Assembly: GCA_949282345.1 (NCBI GenBank)
Contig: CASDOQ010000032.1
Span: 1 to 32,597, forward strand
DNA: 32,597 nucleotides
Direction of reading: 5' to 3'
Source of the DNA: an uncultured bacterium
GTDB lineage: Bacteria; Bacillota; Clostridia; Oscillospirales; CAG-272
Under the pieces are notes generated by a model. That model had not been told where the DNA came from, did no database searches, and saw only the letters and a program-made list of their open reading frames with translations. Both the position numbers and the translations under genes were made by a program. Of the stretch, positions 29,612-32,597 are shown in pieces. The first letter of the stretch is position 1. The number at the start of each line of letters is the position of its first letter.

Positions 29612-31807
29612 ATGAAAATCAAAAGAATCGGCGACGGAGCCTTTCATATCACGGCGGGGCGCGGCCATATCAGCATGCTGTCACGTTACGGGATCCTGCA
29701 CGAAGAACTCCGTGAATCCTACGCGCCCGAGGCGCGCTGTGAAGAATGCGAGGGCGGTTTTTCCTTTACCGGCACGCGCCGCACGTTCAACGCCCGGCTT
29801 CTGACCGGGGAGGAGGGCGGCTTTTCACTCTCGATCCCGCTTTCCGAGAAAGACCGCATCTTCGGCGGTGGAGACGCTAACCGCGACCGCGTTTCGCTCC
29901 GGGGAAGCCGCCTCTATATCCGCGTGGCGAACGTGGCCTGCTACGGCCCGCAACCGATCCTCCTTTCCTCCGAGGGGTGGGGAATTTTCGTGAACTCGAC
30001 CTATCGGATGGTCTTTGACATCGGGGCGGCCGACCCGGATACCCTCACCGTGACGGCCACGGAGGGACGCGCGGATCTGTATCTCTTCACGGCCAACAGC
30101 CTGCCCGATCTTCTCCGCGAGTTGACCGACATCACGGGCAAGCCGACGATGCTCCCTGCCTTTGGCTATGGCCTCACCTTCGTACAGAACGAGCAGACAG
30201 ACGCGCGCGCGATGCTCGAGAACCTCTGTCGCTTCCGGGATCGTAATATCCCCTGCGATATTTTCGGGCTGGAGCCCTCCTGGATGGTCGGTCGCTACGA
30301 TTTTTCGACCAACAAGCGGTGGGATCCCGAGAAGTTCTACCTCCCGCACTGGTGTCCGCCCGGGCAGAGCAATTCCTTTACCTTCTTCTTCCCGATGCGG
30401 GAAAAGGGGATGCAGCTCTCGCTCTGGCTCTGTGATAACTACGATCTTTTGTTTGAGGAAGACCGGCGGGCCGGCGCCTTGCGGGAAGATACGAGCGAGG
30501 CCGACGCCGCCATGCGGGAGCAGTACGCCAAGAACGGCGAGATCGTGGACGACCATCTGATCGCCGCGTGGCATGACGATCGGATCACAAAGCCCGAGGA
30601 ACCCTGGTTTGAGCATCTCAAAAAGTTCGTGGATAACGGCGCCGCCTGTTTCAAGCTGGACGGCTCCAATCAGGTGCTTGAGCATCCCGATCATACCTGG
30701 GGCGGAAAATATTCCGACCGCGAGGTGCATAACGTCTATCCCGTTCTGCTCGCCAAACAGATGCATAACGGCTTCCGCGATTATACCGACCGCCGCCTGA
30801 TGCTTTATACATCCGGCGCGTATGCCGGGACGCAGCAGTATGCCGCGACCTGGACGGGCGATACCGGCGGAGGCCCCCGTACCTTGGTGGCTAACCTGAA
30901 CTACGCCATGTGCGGACATACCAATACGACCTGCGATATGGACGTCCTCCGGCCGTCCGGGATGCATTACGCCTTCCTTTCCACCTGGTCTCAACATCTC
31001 GGATGGGCAAACTGGCTCTATCCGTGGTATCTCTCCGAGGAGAGGGAAAACGCCTTCCGGGAGTATGCGCTCCTGCGTTCGAGCCTCTTCCCGTATATCT
31101 ACTCGATGGCCCATATCGCCGCCGTGACCGGGATCCCGGTCAATCGTCCCCTGCCGCTTGTCTATCACGAGACCGACCGATATGACAATACGCAGAATAT
31201 GTATATGCTCGGAGAAGATCTCCTGGTTGGCGCGTTTGATATGCATCTTGACCTGCCGGACGGGGAATGGATCGATTATTTTGACGGAAAGAAATACAGC
31301 GGAAAGATCGACTATCAGCCCCTGCCCGGTAAGGGGGGTGCGCTCTTTGTAAAGAGCGGTTCGGTCTTCGTCACGATGAAGCCGCAGAAGTATATTCTCG
31401 AGAAAGAACATGACTATATCGTGAACCTGTATCCCGGCGGACGCGGCTCGTTCACGCTCTATGAGGATGACGGCTTCACCTATGATTACGAAAACGGCGG
31501 CTATGCCGAAACGCCCATGACGATCGCGGACACCGAGGACGGCGGCATCCGCTTCGTGCTTTCGCGCCGCCGTGGGAACTTCAGCGGGCGGCCCGACAAC
31601 GGACACAACCACTTTGAAAACTCGATCCCGAAGATCGAGGGAATCAGGCCGGTGCGCGACATGACTGCGATCCTCCACGGACGCATCCCCACGGAGATCC
31701 TTCTGAACGGGGAGAAGGTTCCCTTCACGGCAGACGGGCAGGACGCGGTCTTCACGATTCCCGCCTCGGCGCACGAAGCCGCCGATCTCGTGTATATCAT
31801 TCGCTGA
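29612..31807 (+). CDS. GH31 family alpha-glycosidase
   Basis: The 731-aa protein has an N-terminal beta-sandwich (1-170; IFGGGDANRDRVSLRG and 'GWGIFVNSTYRMVFDIG'), the GH31 barrel and C-terminal beta domains. The barrel starts LPAFGYGLTFVQNEQTDA. The nucleophile is Asp350 in ACFKLDGSNQV and the acid/base Asp417 in ATWTGDTGGG, both in the family's K-x-D-G and W-(T/S)-G-D positions. GH31 retaining enzymes act on alpha-glucosides, alpha-xylosides, sulfoquinovosides and others; the substrate is not clear from these residues. There is no signal peptide, so it is predicted to work inside the cell. The ATG at 29612 follows GAAGGAG by 7 bases. It is a single-gene transcript on its own promoter. Confidence 0.94.
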   Translation: MKIKRIGDGAFHITAGRGHISMLSRYGILHEELRESYAPEARCEECEGGFSFTGTRRTFNARLLTGEEGGFSLSIPLSEKDRIFGGGDANRDRVSLRGSRLYIRVANVACYGPQPILLSSEGWGIFVNSTYRMVFDIGAADPDTLTVTATEGRADLYLFTANSLPDLLRELTDITGKPTMLPAFGYGLTFVQNEQTDARAMLENLCRFRDRNIPCDIFGLEPSWMVGRYDFSTNKRWDPEKFYLPHWCPPGQSNSFTFFFPMREKGMQLSLWLCDNYDLLFEEDRRAGALREDTSEADAAMREQYAKNGEIVDDHLIAAWHDDRITKPEEPWFEHLKKFVDNGAACFKLDGSNQVLEHPDHTWGGKYSDREVHNVYPVLLAKQMHNGFRDYTDRRLMLYTSGAYAGTQQYAATWTGDTGGGPRTLVANLNYAMCGHTNTTCDMDVLRPSGMHYAFLSTWSQHLGWANWLYPWYLSEERENAFREYALLRSSLFPYIYSMAHIAAVTGIPVNRPLPLVYHETDRYDNTQNMYMLGEDLLVGAFDMHLDLPDGEWIDYFDGKKYSGKIDYQPLPGKGGALFVKSGSVFVTMKPQKYILEKEHDYIVNLYPGGRGSFTLYEDDGFTYDYENGGYAETPMTIADTEDGGIRFVLSRRRGNFSGRPDNGHNHFENSIPKIEGIRPVRDMTAILHGRIPTEILLNGEKVPFTADGQDAVFTIPASAHEAADLVYIIR

Positions 31808-31848
31808 GCACGCGAGGTCGTTTTCGGACGGCGGCTTCGGCCACCCGG

Positions 31849-31915
31849 GATAAGACGGCATGGCACGCCCGCCGGTCGCCGGTCGGCGGGCACCGCCCGG
31901 AAATTCCGCCTTATC
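31849..31915. other. Large imperfect hairpin after GH31
   Basis: GATAAGACGG (31849-31858) pairs with CCGCCTTATC (31906-31915) with one mismatch; inside, GCCCGCCG (31867-31874) pairs perfectly with CGGCGGGC (31884-31891). No T run follows, so it is not a standard terminator, but it may stabilise or end the GH31 message. Confidence 0.6.
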
Positions 31916-31929
31916 GAATCGCACTTGAC

Positions 31930-31958
31930 TTGACAATTCATCGAAACAACGAAAAAAT
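31930..31958 (+). promoter_or_regulatory. Possible orphan promoter
   Basis: TTGACA (31930-31935), 17 bp, AAAAAT (31953-31958), preceded by an overlapping TTGACT. No gene follows before the terminator at 32267. Confidence 0.35.
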
Positions 31959-32266
31959 TATTGGTGGCAGTTAGGCGTGAGTTTGTCATAGACGAGGTTT
32001 TCGGAACGATTTTTTATTTCTGAAAGCCGACTTTCCCGCGGAACACGCAGACCTTTGTTTCCGCGTGCGTGTGACGCGATCGCGCCGCCCTTCCACGGCG
32101 GCGAACGATGCGCTGTTCCGTCGCTCCGCTCCTTACGAATCGCGTCTCTTCCGCAAAAGTAAAAATAAAAAACGGGGTGACAATTTTAATTTTCTATTCT
32201 GTTTTAGCGGAAATGACGAGCAAAGTCAAACGTTGCCGTCCATGTTTTACGGTTCTTTCTGTTTCA

Positions 32267-32298
32267 TAAAAAAAGAGGAGCGTTCTGCTCCCTTTTTT
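32267..32298. terminator. Bidirectional intrinsic terminator
   Basis: GGAGC (32277-32281), loop GTTCT, GCTCC (32287-32291), flanked by AAAAAAA on the left and CTTTTTT on the right. Confidence 0.8.
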
Positions 32299-32306
32299 GT
32301 GCTTTG

Positions 32307-32443
32307 AATGCGCAAGTCTTAACTTCCTTTCCCGCTTTCCGCCTCCGACGGCGGCGCCCAGTATTTATCCGAACATCCAGGGGAAGAAAATTCCAAAGGC
32401 ATATATTGCGCATTTCGCCCCGCGCCTGCGCGGGGCTCTTTTT
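32307..32443 (+). ncRNA. Possible structured RNA ending in a terminator
   Basis: AATGCGCAA (32307-32315) and TTGCGCATT (32406-32414) pair perfectly and enclose about 90 bases. Inside, CTTTCCC can pair with GGGGAAG, and CCGCC with GGCGG around a six-base loop. Directly after comes a perfect terminator: GCCCCGCGC (32417-32425), CT, GCGCGGGGC (32428-32436), then TCTTTTT. No promoter is clear, and the other strand also ends at a terminator (32298-32267), so the transcribed strand is unsure. I do not recognise 6S, SRP or tmRNA hallmarks. Confidence 0.35.
32417..32443 (+). terminator. Intrinsic terminator, plus strand
   Basis: Perfect 9-bp GC stem GCCCCGCGC/GCGCGGGGC with a CT loop and TCTTTTT after it. 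Confidence 0.88.
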
Positions 32444-32532
32444 CCCGGCGGTCTGCCGACGGGATTTTACTTCTGCACAAAATCGGGCACAGGCACGCGC
32501 AAAAGATTCGGCGCGCATCCTGCCGTTACCGA

Positions 32533-32597
32533 TCAGCCCTTCTCCTCCGCGTCGATCCCGCGCGAAAGCTCCCTCTGCTGATCGATAAAATTTTTTG
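32533..32597 (-). CDS. C-terminal end of a leftward gene, partial
   Basis: Reading into the window from its right edge, the frame KNFIDQQRELSRGIDAEEKG ends at TGA (32535-32533). The hydrophilic, charged, well-balanced composition looks like a real protein C-terminus, unlike the two other frames, which are Arg/Gly/Ser strings. Too little remains to name a family. A terminator at 32298-32267 lies further along the same strand. Confidence 0.45.
   Translation of the reverse strand, partial: KNFIDQQRELSRGIDAEEKG

Larger units (their letters stand above)
31808..32532. other. 725-base region with no credible gene
   Basis: Possible frames here are Arg/Ser-rich, cross terminators and have no ribosome sites. 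It contains a large imperfect hairpin (31849-31915), a promoter-like site (31930-31958), a short stem CGCGGAA/TTCCGCG (32037-32065 area), an A/T-rich stretch at 32160-32215 and two terminators. It reads as intergenic DNA, perhaps with a small RNA. Confidence 0.6.

Noticed and set aside
29825..31936. 703-codon open frame on the minus strand
   Set aside because: Antisense to GH31, which has both catalytic Asp motifs, a promoter and a ribosome site.
32065..32307. 80-codon frame on the plus strand
   Set aside because: No ribosome site, Arg/Ser-rich start, and its end runs through the terminator at 32267-32298.
32264..32518. 84-codon frame on the minus strand
   Set aside because: Poly-Arg and Lys text across two terminator hairpins; another frame (ending at 32533) looks more like a real C-terminus.

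Overview
The window is GC-rich, densely coded and bacterial. Shine-Dalgarno sites are strong, most visible promoters are TTGACA/TATAAT-like with an exact 17-bp spacer, and genes often overlap as ATGA or GTGA. RlmH, DUF3842, DUF1015, a LarB/LarC/LarE set, an intracellular glycosidase collection and lipoproteins with Gram-positive-style lipoboxes together suggest an uncultured member of the Clostridia (Bacillota), probably from a gut or similar anaerobic plant-fibre habitat. This is inference; there is no rRNA or tRNA in the window to confirm it.

Layout. 1-5100: end of a PIG-L deacetylase, an AllA-like cupin divergent from rlmH, a Gfo/Idh/MocA oxidoreductase, a DUF1015 gene coupled to a small membrane protein, and a 64-aa conserved-looking small protein. 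5350-9690: a leftward operon murD - HD hydrolase - lipoprotein - cysteine desulfurase, whose murD promoter predicts a leaderless start. 9750-12240: an ArsB/NhaD-type permease and a DUF11 protein without signal peptide.

12340-23200: a carbohydrate region with a GH20-like protein, an AraC regulator, an internally deleted GH28-like remnant, an MFS transporter, a DUF4838 protein, an FnIII-GH28 protein, a CE15-like esterase and a second GH28. A GH31 at 29612-31807 probably belongs to the same metabolic programme. None of these enzymes has a visible signal peptide, so imported oligosaccharides (pectin or hemicellulose fragments, acidic sugars) are probably cut in the cytoplasm, with the MFS protein as importer.

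23230-24721: DUF3842, then a promoter whose -35 overlaps the DUF3842 stop codon, a structured leader ending in an intrinsic terminator, and two small coupled membrane-protein genes. This is the best candidate here for an undescribed regulated system. 24859-27969: larE-larB-larC for the nickel-pincer cofactor, followed by a thioredoxin-fold protein; larA is absent. 27985-28240: a palindromic element made of many small hairpins. 28297-29308: a lipoprotein and ogt. 31808-32532: no credible gene, but two terminators and a possible structured RNA; the window ends in the C-terminus of a leftward gene.
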